Positions 16,244-24,723 of a stretch of DNA of 64,000 nucleotides are shown piece after piece. The notes under the pieces were generated by a model. The model did not search any database and was not told the DNA's origin. It worked only from the letters and a program-made list of their open reading frames with translations. Source of the DNA: Sarcina sp034439435 (GTDB lineage: Bacteria; Bacillota; Clostridia; Clostridiales; Clostridiaceae); assembly GCF_034439435.1 (NCBI RefSeq), contig NZ_JAPCKJ010000001.1, forward strand, positions 1,116,001 through 1,180,000, written 5' to 3'. Numbering within the stretch: the stretch's first letter is position 1; each line of letters begins with the position of its first letter. The translations under genes and the position numbers were made by a program.

Positions 16244-17497
16244 TTAGCTTATCTCTAAAACCTTTATATTAGATATTCTAGAACCAGTTTGTTCTCTTAC
16301 CCCTATAATTAAATATTCCCCATCATTGCTCCATAAAATATGTGGTGTTGGATCACTATAATATTCTCCATATTCATTTATTAAATCTGCCTTATTATAT
16401 TCATATTCATAAACTTTTCCCTCAGCTATAACCTTGTTATTACCTATTTTCAAAACTTTAACTTCCATATTATTTCCATTTTGGGAAAGATAAAAAATTT
16501 TATCTCCTGAAGGGGATACTTTCTGTGATAAAAAGAATCTCTCTCCATCTATTTCATAATTGCATAAATCTGCTGTAATCTTATTTCTCAAATCTACCAT
16601 TTTAATTTTCTCACCACTATTACTCATAACATGAAATAAAATTTTTTCTTTATTTAAAAAAGCTAAATCATAATAAGCTTCTCCTTTTTCCAATAAATCA
16701 ACTTCATCTTTTAAAACTTTTTCTTTTAAATCTAAGGAATAAATTTTGCTTGAAAACTGTTCTCCCTTCATACTATTTCCTAGCATAAAAACTTTACTAT
16801 CTACAACTCCTATCAAAGTTCCACTTAAATAAACTTCTTTAGGTACCTCAATACTATCCCAAAATTCATTGTCAAAATCGTACCATCTTATTTCTTTATA
16901 ATCTCCATCCTTTTCTACATTTCCCTCTCCTAAATAAAACTTTCTATCCATTAAAAATAACAAATAGTTTTCTAAAACATAATACTCCTCTGACTCCGTA
17001 AGAGTATTTTCTGCAAATTTATCCTTATTAAATTTTTCTATATTAACTACTTCTTCTTTTCCATAATCCTTACTAAAAACTCTCCACTTTCCATTTCCTA
17101 AATCCTCAAATTCACAGTTACTTAAAATAAACTCAATATCTCTGAGGTTTGGAGATTCTTTTAAATTTTCTACTTCAACTCTTTTAGAATTTTCTCCTTC
17201 AAAAATAATTTCCTCTGTTTTTAAAATATCTCCCTCCCTATTTCTAGTCTCTAAATAGAGTTTTCCATCTCTTACTAACAAATACTCATAATTATGAGAT
17301 CCTTCTTCTAATTTAAAATCATATTCTTTAAGAACCTTTATTTTATTATTTTCTGAGTCATCAATAGCATTATTAGATAAGATATATAATTCTCCTCCGT
17401 ATTTATTAGTATTTTCATATCTCATAAGAGAATTAATTAATAGACCTGTAGTAACAATTCCCGCTAAAACTAATAATAAAACCTTACCCTTTTTCAT
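16244..17497 (-). CDS. Membrane-anchored propeller-like protein, paralogue 2
   Basis: Function unknown; 417 residues. The N-terminus VLLLVLAGIVTTGLLINSL is an uncleaved-type anchor, and the rest should lie outside the membrane. It is the closest relative of the downstream gene: EIRWYDFDNEFWDSIEV, KIYSLDLKEKVLKDE, LSQKVSPSGDKIFYL and WSNDGEYLIIGV occur at matching places. It sits between the sensor kinase operon and paralogue 1, all on the minus strand, after a 323-base spacer that holds repeat copy F. A role as an accessory sensor or cargo of the neighbouring two-component system is only a guess from position. Confidence 0.7.
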   Translation of the reverse strand: MKKGKVLLLVLAGIVTTGLLINSLMRYENTNKYGGELYILSNNAIDDSENNKIKVLKEYDFKLEEGSHNYEYLLVRDGKLYLETRNREGDILKTEEIIFEGENSKRVEVENLKESPNLRDIEFILSNCEFEDLGNGKWRVFSKDYGKEEVVNIEKFNKDKFAENTLTESEEYYVLENYLLFLMDRKFYLGEGNVEKDGDYKEIRWYDFDNEFWDSIEVPKEVYLSGTLIGVVDSKVFMLGNSMKGEQFSSKIYSLDLKEKVLKDEVDLLEKGEAYYDLAFLNKEKILFHVMSNSGEKIKMVDLRNKITADLCNYEIDGERFFLSQKVSPSGDKIFYLSQNGNNMEVKVLKIGNNKVIAEGKVYEYEYNKADLINEYGEYYSDPTPHILWSNDGEYLIIGVREQTGSRISNIKVLEIS

Positions 17498-17662
17498 AAA
17501 TACCCCTTTCTAAAATTTTCTCTTTTATTTCCTTACTCTTTGTTTTTATTTTATACAGGAGTTTTTTCTAAAAAATTAAATCTTATTTCCAAAATGTTTC
17601 TAAAATTATTTTTTTATAATAATTCCCTAAAATTTATACTAGATAACATCTCATTTAAAGAC
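17498..17662. other. AT-rich spacer upstream of paralogue 2
   Basis: With repeat copy F this makes a 323-base gene-free stretch. It should hold the promoter of the 16244-17497 gene: on the minus strand CTGTATAAAAT near 17555 could be a -10, but no convincing -35 is seen. Nothing else recognisable. Confidence 0.4.
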
Positions 17663-17820
17663 TATTTTTTTAACTAGTATTGATTTTTAGATAGAACTGT
17701 AAGATCCTCTTAATAAGTACTCAATATTACATTATTCTGAAGTAGATAATATCAATACTTTGCAAAATTAAGTTAAGTCTACGGGAATATCTAAAAATCA
17801 ACACTCAACTAAAACATAGC
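17663..17820. repeat. Dispersed intergenic repeat, copy F (nearly full length)
   Basis: Both arms are present: left TTTTTAACTAGTATTGATTT then TTAGATAGAACTGT, core AAGATCCTCTTAATAAG; right ATATCTAAAAATCAACACTC then AACTAAAACATAGCC. The interior also has TAAGTTAAGTCTACGGG, similar to AAGTTAGGTCTGAAGG in copy G. It ends at the stop codon of the sensor kinase gene. Confidence 0.8.
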
Positions 17821-19269
17821 CTATTTGAAAATAATCATAACCTTCACCTTATCATTAGAATAACTAAAAGAAATATCTCCATTATATTTTTTTACTAACT
17901 CTGAACATATATAAAGTCCTAAACCATTCCCCCCTAATTCTCTAGATTTTTTAGTATTTTCTCTATAGAATGGTTCAAATATTTTTTCTAATCCCTCATT
18001 GCTAATCTCATCACTGAAATTCTCTATCTCTATATATCTTTCTTCTTTATTTTTAAATAGATTAACCTTTATCTCAGTACCTTTTATTGAATACTTTATT
18101 GCATTATCTAAAAGATTTATAATAACTCTACGTATTTCATCTTCTCTACACATAAACTCAACATCTTCTAAATTCTTAGAAATGTATATATCATGTTTTT
18201 CTCCCTTAACTTTAAAATCTTCACATAACTCCTCTATTAATTTTTTTAGATTTATATTTTCAAATTCTCTATTTTCTATATCACTTTTATTTTTAGAAAC
18301 TTCAATCAAACTTACTATAAGCTCATGCATTCTTTTACTTTCTTTATCTATTCTTTCTAAAGCAAATATTCTAAACTCATCATCATTAAAATCTTCTTCC
18401 ATCATAATTTGAGCATATCCCGAAATATTAGTTAATGGCGTTTTTAATTCATGAGTAATATTATTGAAAAATTCTGTTCTGGTTTTTTCTAAGGTTAAAA
18501 CCTTTTCCTTTTCTTCATTTATTTTCTCAATTTGTTCTTCAATCTTATTAGCCATTTTATTTACACCTTTAGCTAAATCTCCTATCTCATCTTTTGAATT
18601 AACTTTTAAATTTATCTTATAATCTCCATCACCAATTCTCTTAAAGGAATTTTTTATATAGCTTAAAGGATTTACTATCTTTTCAAAAAGAAAATAAGTA
18701 AAAATTAATACAAGCAAAAATGTTATTAAAACAATAATTTTTATATTGCTCATTAACCCCATTAAATCTAAATATTCCTTTGAATAATCTTTGCTTAAAA
18801 GTATATTACCTAAAAAATTTTCATCAATATAAGCCGGAAAAGCTAAGTATGCTGTAACACGATTTTTATTTCTATAAATATTCAAAGCTGCCTTATTATT
18901 ATTTGCCTCTTCTAAAACATCTTCTACTCCATCTTTTCCATAATTAAAAGAAATTTCATCCAAATAATAGCTATATTCTTTCTCTAAAGATTCATTAAAA
19001 ACATCAATTTGACAGTTTCCTTGTTCACTAATATTATTTGATATTTTAGGAATATATCTATTGAAATTTATTTTATTTCCTTCAAGGTTATTTGCCTGAA
19101 AATATAATCTTAAGACACTATAACTACTTTTATATAAAGAATCCATTTCATTTTTAATTTTATTTTCATGATAATTAATAAAAGCTCTATTTAAGAAACA
19201 GTTTAAAATTATAAATGCAATTAAGAATATTATTAAAAATCCTCCTGAAAATTTATGTTTAACTTTCAT
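17821..19269 (-). CDS. Sensor histidine kinase with HAMP domain
   Basis: Membrane sensor, 482 residues from the ATG at 19267-19269, which is 8 bases after AAGGG; the GTG three codons earlier overlaps that ribosome site. Order: membrane segment (about 12-30), extracytoplasmic domain to about 165, second membrane segment, HAMP (FKRIGDGDYKINLKVNSKDEIGDLAKGVNKM), HisKA with the phosphoacceptor in NITHELKTPLTN, then HATPase with NLLDNAIKYS and GGNGLGLYICSELV. Its start overlaps the regulator gene by 11 bases. The flanking propeller-like proteins are the obvious candidates for its regulon or for signal partners. Confidence 0.92.
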   Translation of the reverse strand: MKVKHKFSGGFLIIFLIAFIILNCFLNRAFINYHENKIKNEMDSLYKSSYSVLRLYFQANNLEGNKINFNRYIPKISNNISEQGNCQIDVFNESLEKEYSYYLDEISFNYGKDGVEDVLEEANNNKAALNIYRNKNRVTAYLAFPAYIDENFLGNILLSKDYSKEYLDLMGLMSNIKIIVLITFLLVLIFTYFLFEKIVNPLSYIKNSFKRIGDGDYKINLKVNSKDEIGDLAKGVNKMANKIEEQIEKINEEKEKVLTLEKTRTEFFNNITHELKTPLTNISGYAQIMMEEDFNDDEFRIFALERIDKESKRMHELIVSLIEVSKNKSDIENREFENINLKKLIEELCEDFKVKGEKHDIYISKNLEDVEFMCREDEIRRVIINLLDNAIKYSIKGTEIKVNLFKNKEERYIEIENFSDEISNEGLEKIFEPFYRENTKKSRELGGNGLGLYICSELVKKYNGDISFSYSNDKVKVMIIFK

Positions 19270-19957
19270 CTTTTTCACCCTTAAACATATATCCTAACCC
19301 AAAAATAGTTTCTATTATTTCCTCATTTTTAAGCTTTTGTCTTAATCTTCTCACATGAACATCAACAGTTCTAAAATCTCCAAAATACTCATCTCCCCAT
19401 ACACCATCTAATATTTGATCTCTAGATAGGGCTATATTAGGATTGTCCAAGAAATACAATAAGAGTTCTATTTCTTTTGGTTTAAACTTTATCTCTTCTT
19501 CATTTAAATAAACCTTTCTTGACTGTCTTTTTATTTTAATATCTCCAATTATCAATTCATCTTTAACTAGTTTTTTATTATTTTCCCTTAAAAATTTATC
19601 TTTTCTTCTTAAGGCTACTTTTACTCTTGCGACACATTCTCTTATATCAAAAGGCTTAGTTATATAATCATCTGCTCCTAATTCAAGTCCTAAAACCTTG
19701 TCCACAATATCATCTCTTGCTGTAAGCATTATAATATTTGCATCCAATTTATTTAATTCTCTACAAACATCAAAACCACTTATATCTGGTAACATTAAGT
19801 CTAAAAGAACTAAACTAGGATCAAAACTCTTAAAAATCTCTATGCCTTGCAATCCCTTATCAACACATCTAACCTTAAATCCTTCTTTCATAAAGGAATA
19901 TCTTAAAATATTTTGAATATCTGGTTCGTCTTCAATTATTAAAATTCTTTCTTCCAT
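19259..19957 (-). CDS. OmpR-family response regulator
   Basis: Partner regulator of the overlapping kinase, 232 residues. The receiver domain shows IIEDEPD, the phosphoacceptor in SLVLLDLMLPDISG and the lysine in ITKPFD; the C-terminal winged helix shows PKEIELLLYFLDNPN and FRTVDVHVRRLRQKL. I place the start at ATG 19955-19957 because AAGGAG lies 7 bases upstream; the in-frame start at 19984 has no ribosome site and overlaps the promoter region. Transcribed from a promoter just upstream and followed without a gap by the kinase gene. Confidence 0.92.
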   Translation of the reverse strand: MEERILIIEDEPDIQNILRYSFMKEGFKVRCVDKGLQGIEIFKSFDPSLVLLDLMLPDISGFDVCRELNKLDANIIMLTARDDIVDKVLGLELGADDYITKPFDIRECVARVKVALRRKDKFLRENNKKLVKDELIIGDIKIKRQSRKVYLNEEEIKFKPKEIELLLYFLDNPNIALSRDQILDGVWGDEYFGDFRTVDVHVRRLRQKLKNEEIIETIFGLGYMFKGEKDES

Positions 19958-19993
19958 AAATCCGCTCCTTAAATTAAGACTCATTTTAATTTT

Positions 19994-20023
19994 ACTATAT
20001 TAGGAAGTTTCAATTGTTATCAA
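19994..20023 (-). promoter_or_regulatory. Promoter of the two-component operon
   Basis: On the minus strand TTGATA (20018-20023), 18 bases, TATAGT (19994-19999), giving a leader of about 30 bases to the regulator's ATG. Confidence 0.55.
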
Positions 20024-20035
20024 CTCTTTACCAAA

Positions 20036-20076
20036 ATAAAAAACTTCTATCTAAACTCTAGATAGAAGTTTTTTTA
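20036..20076 (-). terminator. Terminator after propeller-like paralogue 3
   Basis: Eleven-bp stem AACTTCTATCT / AGATAGAAGTT with a 7-base loop; on the minus strand it is followed by a T-run, immediately beyond the stop codon at 20079. Confidence 0.88.
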
Positions 20077-20078
20077 TT

Positions 20079-21170
20079 CTACTCATTAAATTCTAATATC
20101 TTATAATTTTCTGCTTCCCCATTAAAATTAATTTTCTCACTTATAACTAATTTTTTACCATCTTTGCTCCAATTAATATGAGTTTTATCTCCTTTATAAT
20201 ACTCATATACTTTTCCTTCAGCCTTAACTTTATCATCTTCTCCAATTATTAATACCCAAACTGAAACTACTCCCCCTTGTTCAATTTCATAAAAAAATCT
20301 ATCCTTTGAAGGAGATAAAGTTTCATTAAGCATATAAATTGAATCATTAGTGTAATATAGATTTTGGTCCATTAACTCACTAAATATTTTATTTTTAAAA
20401 TCTAATATTCTTACTACAGTATTAGGATTAGGAACATTGGTAAATATGATTTTATTATCATTTAAATATTCGTAATCTAAATACGCAGCTCCTTTAACTT
20501 CTAAATTACTTTCTTCTCTTAATTTTGCAGTCTTTAAGTTTAATGAATAAATTTTTTCATTTACTTCATCAAATTCTTTACCTTTTACATCATATGATAA
20601 TGTAAATAATTCATCATTATTAAATCCTATTATAATAGTACTTACATTCATATCATCTTTAAGATCTATTTTGTTCCATTCCTCAGTTTTTAAATTATAC
20701 CATTTGATTTCTTTAAACTCTCCAATATGATTTTTATTTTCTTTATAATTTGGATTCTTTAAAAACACTATTACATAATCACCTATAATGAATCCATCTT
20801 GCCCACCAGCTAATATTGATTTAACTTCTTTATCATTACCAAACTTTTCTTTATTTACTGTTACTTCTTTACCAGTTTGAATATTTTCTATACTCTCTTT
20901 TTCATCTCCTATATCATTTACTATATACTGATAAGGAGCATATATCATTTTACTTTGATCAATAGGTACTGTCTTATCATAGATTAAACCGTCAGGTATT
21001 GATTTTAAACTCTCTTCTTTTGTAACCTTTATTTCTTCCTTTTCTTTATTAGCTTCTTCTAAGGAAATAACCTTCCATCCATTATTAATACTTCCACAAG
21101 AAATAAGCACACTAACTAATAACATAATAGATATCATAATTAAAACTTTTAAACTTCTCTTTTTCTTCAT
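20079..21170 (-). CDS. Propeller-like lipoprotein, paralogue 3
   Basis: Function unknown, 363 residues. Unlike the other two paralogues it has a lipoprotein signal ending LVSVLISC, so it should be lipid-anchored on the outside. Shared landmarks are EIKWYNLKTEEWNKIDL, KIYSLNLKTAKLREE, LNETLSPSKDRFFYE and WSKDGKKLVISE. It lies just upstream of the two-component operon with its own terminator, so it is a separate unit. Three 9-base direct repeats lie 40-75 bases upstream of the start codon, a layout suited to an OmpR-type regulator. No enzyme motif is seen. Confidence 0.7.
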   Translation of the reverse strand: MKKKRSLKVLIMISIMLLVSVLISCGSINNGWKVISLEEANKEKEEIKVTKEESLKSIPDGLIYDKTVPIDQSKMIYAPYQYIVNDIGDEKESIENIQTGKEVTVNKEKFGNDKEVKSILAGGQDGFIIGDYVIVFLKNPNYKENKNHIGEFKEIKWYNLKTEEWNKIDLKDDMNVSTIIIGFNNDELFTLSYDVKGKEFDEVNEKIYSLNLKTAKLREESNLEVKGAAYLDYEYLNDNKIIFTNVPNPNTVVRILDFKNKIFSELMDQNLYYTNDSIYMLNETLSPSKDRFFYEIEQGGVVSVWVLIIGEDDKVKAEGKVYEYYKGDKTHINWSKDGKKLVISEKINFNGEAENYKILEFNE

Positions 21171-21207
21171 ATGTACTCCTTAAACACTAATTTTTCTCTA
21201 AAATCAC

Positions 21208-21243
21208 TCATTTAATGTAATAAATGTAATAAATGTAATTTAA
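21208..21243. repeat. Tandem 9-base repeats upstream of paralogue 3
   Basis: Plus strand reads TAATGTAATAAATGTAATAA continuing ATGTAATTT: about three units of AATAAATGT (minus strand ATTTATTAC). Could be a regulator-binding array or slippage-prone tract. Confidence 0.5.
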
Positions 21244-21333
21244 AGAATATTTTACTACCTATAATCTATATTAGCGTACTTTTGTATTTAATTCTATATC
21301 TTGTTTTAGATTAAATTCATTAGTTTCAATAAA

Positions 21334-21377
21334 AAAGGAAAGTTGTGAGTTAAAATTTTAACTCACAACTTTCCTTT
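21334..21377 (-). terminator. Perfect 22-bp palindromic terminator
   Basis: Arms 21334-21355 and 21356-21377 are exact inverse complements with no unpaired centre (GAAAGTTGTGAGTTAAAA and its complement). On the minus strand TTTTTTATT follows. It ends the transcript from the 131-residue gene or from the candidate RNA at 21378-21530. Confidence 0.9.
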
Positions 21378-21530
21378 GTGTGACTAAACTCGCTGTCACT
21401 TGTCGACCCTTAATAATAATTAATTATTAAGTTAGGTTAAGTTTTGCCTATGCAAATTGTAACTTTGGAAAGCCCTCGTGACTTCCTCCCTGTTACATTA
21501 TTATATTGCCCAGCGAAAATAAAATTATGC
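21378..21530 (-). ncRNA. Candidate structured RNA / 3' UTR, type II intergenic block (copy 2)
   Basis: Minus-strand order: ATGCATAATTTTA, GGGCAATATAATAATGTAAC, GGGAGGAAG, then CTTTCC and AAAGTTACAATTT, a hairpin CTTAATAAT / ATTATTAAG, a hairpin GTGAC / GTCAC, and the 22-bp terminator. GTAAC and GTTAC close a hairpin (21459-21496) with GGAAG / CTTTCC inside. The landmarks match the 14547-14965 block, where the first hairpin holds an extra insertion. TATAAT precedes the block. This spacer and the flanks make a 376-base gene-free stretch. Confidence 0.45.
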
Positions 21531-21546
21531 ATTATTTTTTATTTTT

Positions 21547-21942
21547 TTATTGATATATTATTCCATCAACATTAGCTAATATATCATCTATTTGATAATC
21601 ATTTATATTTAGATTTATATTTTTTCCTCTTAAATTAGCTATAAGCTCATTCTTTTCATCCTCAAATATTGATGATTTCTGTATGCTAGCTATGAATTCA
21701 TCTAGCCTATAAAGAATACATAATCCTTCAGTAGCTCCAACTACACTGCATATACTTCCTGTTGATTTCCATTCAGTCATATCAAGTTCTGAAAAATCTA
21801 CTTTTTCACAATAAAGAGAAATTTTTTCTTGATAATATCTGTTTACATAGGCCTGAGCCATATCACTTTCTTCAAAACCAATAACTCTTCCTTCAGGCAT
21901 AACTAAAACATAATTATTTACTGGCGCTTCATATGGGTTCAT
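21547..21942 (-). CDS. Hypothetical protein, 131 residues
   Basis: Not recognised. A well-supported small gene: AGGAGG lies 7 bases before the ATG and codon use resembles neighbours. It begins MNPYEAPVNNYVLVMPEGRV and is soluble, acidic, with three cysteines (YCEKVD, SICSVV, GLCILY) and no signal peptide or membrane segment. It is a single-gene unit followed by the type II structured block and a strong terminator. Function cannot be proposed from sequence. Confidence 0.65.
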   Translation of the reverse strand: MNPYEAPVNNYVLVMPEGRVIGFEESDMAQAYVNRYYQEKISLYCEKVDFSELDMTEWKSTGSICSVVGATEGLCILYRLDEFIASIQKSSIFEDEKNELIANLRGKNINLNINDYQIDDILANVDGIIYQ

Positions 21943-22067
21943 ATCAATTCCTCCTAAAGCTTGTTTATTTTATTTTAGTTTTTCCTTCTCTTTAAGCCCT
22001 TATACTTATATAGTTTTGGAATATAAAATTCCATTTTTAACATATAACAAAACCTAATATTTTAATT

Positions 22068-22442
22068 AAGCTTTATTTTAATATTGATTTTTAGATAGAA
22101 CTGCAAGACCATCTTAATAAGCAGTTAGTATTGCATCTCCTATAGCTAGTAACTCTAAGATTCCAGCTTATTCAAGCTGTCATTAAGAGTTCCTACGCTC
22201 TAGATAAATTCGACTAAGATTCAGAGTTCGCATAAGCTCTCTCTGAATTAAGTCTCATTTTATATACGTAAGAATAATAGCGTTAAGAAGCTTTTTCTGT
22301 TTAAACGTAATCAAAAAGGAATACAATCTCATTTTATTCAAAGGTGTAAGTTCAAAACGCAAAATTAAAATTTTGATTTTCACTTAAAATTAAGTTAGGT
22401 CTGAAGGCTAGTGAAAAAGCAACATAGTTTAAAATATAGCTT
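22068..22442. repeat. Dispersed intergenic repeat, copy G (long form)
   Basis: The longest copy. Left end AAGCTTTATTTTAATATTG, then ATTTTTAGATAGAACTGC, core hairpin ACTGC-AAGACCATCTTAATAA-GCAGT; right end AACATAGTTTAAAATATAGC. Inside are more hairpins: AACTCTAAG / TTAAGAGTT around CAGCTT / AAGCTG, ATTCAGAG / CTCTGAAT, and TAAGAATAATAGCGTTAAGA, which is shared with copy H. No ORF is present. With its flanks it accounts for the 504-base gene-free stretch 21943-22446. Confidence 0.75.
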
Positions 22443-22446
22443 TTTC

Positions 22447-22734
22447 TTAAAATATATAATTATCACTTTCTATATCAATTATTTCTGCATCTGTATTCTC
22501 TTCCACAAAGCTTATTAAATGTTCTAAGGTTGAATCAACTTGTTTAGAATCTCCACATACAACTGATATACCTATAACTATGGTTTGATGAATATCCTGT
22601 TCATCAACTTCTCCAACAGAAATATTAAATTTATTTTTTAATCTTTGAACTATACTCTTTACTACCATTCTTTTTTCTTTTAGAGAATGTACCCAAGAAG
22701 CTCTTAAAGTTATTCTTAAATTTAAAACTCTCAT
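22447..22734 (-). CDS. DUF503 (YlxP-like) small protein
   Basis: Protein of 95 residues with the DUF503 pattern: SLKEKRMVVKSIVQRLKNKFNISVGEVDEQDIHQTIVIGISVV followed by a helix-strand end. Family members (YlxP in Bacillus) are small ferredoxin-fold proteins, some encoded in translation-related operons and possibly linked to ribosome maturation; the role is not firmly known. The gene lies 12 bases after the helicase gene on the same strand, with AGGTGATT just before the ATG. Confidence 0.87.
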   Translation of the reverse strand: MRVLNLRITLRASWVHSLKEKRMVVKSIVQRLKNKFNISVGEVDEQDIHQTIVIGISVVCGDSKQVDSTLEHLISFVEENTDAEIIDIESDNYIF

Positions 22735-22746
22735 ATAATCACCTAT

Positions 22747-24504
22747 TTATATTCTCATAAGAATATTATTTATTTCTTCACTTACAGTACGTCTTTCATT
22801 TTCTATCCACTCTAAATCAAAATTTAAATTAAACCTCTTACTAAATGAATAGTACATATTAACCATTTGATAGTAAGTTTCCAAATCATATAATGTTCCT
22901 GAATAACATTGAGGTTTAAAAATTTCCTCTTGATCATTTAAAAATAATTGATCTACAAAATTTAAAAATTGATTCATTAAATCATCCTTAGATATATCAA
23001 AAGGAATCTTTAAAAGTTCCCATTGTATTTCCTCAAGAAGCTTATATGGTTTTAATCTTTCTAATATTATTAAATATTCACTTATATCCATTTTTCTATA
23101 GTAAGGAACCTCACTTTTTTTCGTACTCCATAAGGCTAATTTTTCATTTAAAGGTAGACTAGTTATTTCTAATATTGCATCTGATGGACCTAAAACAGCC
23201 CTTTTTATAATAATATCTTCTTCTTCAAGCCTTTCTTCAATAAACTCTTTATTATCTCTATATGTAGCTACATATCCAGTATTGTATATTCCCTTTCTTC
23301 CAGCTCTTCCTGCAATTTGTTTAACCTCTTGAGAAGTTAATTCTCTCATTTGTTCTCCATCAAATTTACTTATTGATAAGAAAACAATTCTCTTTATTGG
23401 AAGATTAACGCCCATACCAATTGCATCAGTTGTTATTAAAATCTTATTTTTTCCTGTAATAAATTCCTCATATTGTTTTCTTCTAACCTCTGGAGGTAAA
23501 TCTCCATAAATTATTGAACATTTAATCCCCATTTGTGAGTATTGTTCTGCCATTTGAAGAACTTTTTTCTTAGAAAATAAAACTATAGCATCTCCCTCTT
23601 GAACATCCGCAGGATGAAAACTTTTATCCTCCACAACTAATGGAATATCCCTATGATATTCTATAATTTCATACTCATCTCCACAGTCTTCAATTATTTC
23701 TTTTAATATATTCTTAGCGTTAAAAGCTCCACATATATGTATCTCATTGCAATATAATCCCAGCAAAGCTCTAGTCCAAGCATATCCTCTTTGAGAATCA
23801 TTTATCATTTGTATTTCATCTATTACTGCCACATCATATCTTTCATGAATATTAGCTTTTTCTATAGTACATGATACATGAGTTGCATCTTCAAATAATA
23901 TCTCTTCTTCTCCAGTTAGTAAATTACATTTAACGCCTTCATTATTTAATCTTTCAAAGTTTTCTAAGGCTAAAATTCTAAGTGGTGATAAATATACACC
24001 TTTTTTTACCTCTTTTAACCTTTGCATAGCTGTATAAGTTTTTCCTGTGTTTGTTTCTCCTAAATGAAGATAGAATTTTCTTTTTAATCTTCTTGTATGA
24101 AGATATTCATCCTTTGGATTTGCTGGGAATTTTTCATCAAACTCTCTTGATATTAATTCTGGAATATGATGTTTTACCAAAAGAGTCATTATTCCTGAAT
24201 TTAAAAATACATTATAGTTATTTCTAAGCACCTCATAAAAATCAAAATTTGTGCCATTTTTATTGTTATAGCCTTCTAAAATTCTTTTACCTACTTCTTC
24301 TAATAATTCTTCATATCTATCATAAAGAGCTTCATATCCTTTTAAGCCGTGGTCTTTCATCTCTTTTAATTGTAATATTTTTTTTCTTAAAGTTGATTCA
24401 TGTTCAAAAAGCGCTCCAGCTTTTGAATGCCTTACTATATTTTCTATTTGACTTATCTGTCCAGATAACTTTTTATACTCCCTTTGAGCTGCATTTTTTT
24501 TCAT
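22747..24504 (-). CDS. SUV3-like superfamily 2 RNA helicase
   Basis: ATP-dependent helicase of 585 residues. Walker A is GETNTGKT near residue 153 in the context HLGETNTGKTYTAMQRL, a form close to mitochondrial SUV3 (HLGPTNSGKT). Motif II is DEIQ, and the second RecA domain shows IIYGDLPPEVRRKQ, ITTDAIGMGVNLPI and motif VI QIAGRAGRKG. The N-terminal about 130 residues are helical and charged. SUV3-type enzymes act with RNA degradation machinery in mitochondria; in clostridia the role is unknown. It is divergent from the PrmA-like gene and upstream of the DUF503 gene. Confidence 0.85.
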   Translation of the reverse strand: MKKNAAQREYKKLSGQISQIENIVRHSKAGALFEHESTLRKKILQLKEMKDHGLKGYEALYDRYEELLEEVGKRILEGYNNKNGTNFDFYEVLRNNYNVFLNSGIMTLLVKHHIPELISREFDEKFPANPKDEYLHTRRLKRKFYLHLGETNTGKTYTAMQRLKEVKKGVYLSPLRILALENFERLNNEGVKCNLLTGEEEILFEDATHVSCTIEKANIHERYDVAVIDEIQMINDSQRGYAWTRALLGLYCNEIHICGAFNAKNILKEIIEDCGDEYEIIEYHRDIPLVVEDKSFHPADVQEGDAIVLFSKKKVLQMAEQYSQMGIKCSIIYGDLPPEVRRKQYEEFITGKNKILITTDAIGMGVNLPIKRIVFLSISKFDGEQMRELTSQEVKQIAGRAGRKGIYNTGYVATYRDNKEFIEERLEEEDIIIKRAVLGPSDAILEITSLPLNEKLALWSTKKSEVPYYRKMDISEYLIILERLKPYKLLEEIQWELLKIPFDISKDDLMNQFLNFVDQLFLNDQEEIFKPQCYSGTLYDLETYYQMVNMYYSFSKRFNLNFDLEWIENERRTVSEEINNILMRI

Positions 24505-24650
24505 TAAAATTCCTCCAAGTTAAAATTTTCTATTATTTAACCTATAGCTTAATTGTAATCTTTTTCTATTAACATAACAAATCATTTAATTTTTATCTTT
24601 CTAATATTTTCTTCAAATAATTGATTTAATATTAAAAAAATTAGTCAAGA

Positions 24651-24668
24651 CTTTTAATATGCTATAAT
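24651..24668 (+). promoter_or_regulatory. Extended -10 promoter of the PrmA-like gene
   Basis: TGCTATAAT (24660-24668) is an extended -10; only a weak -35 (TTAGTC, 16 bases upstream) precedes it. Leader length is about 50 bases. Confidence 0.5.
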
Positions 24669-24723
24669 ATCTACGTACATAAAATTTGATAAAATAAATC
24701 TTAATCTAAGGAGAAATATATAA

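Noticed and set aside
20079..21170. Reading the propeller-like proteins as confirmed WD40 or TolB proteins
   Set aside because: Repeats are visible only as a few conserved turns; blade count and fold cannot be set by eye, so only propeller-like is claimed.
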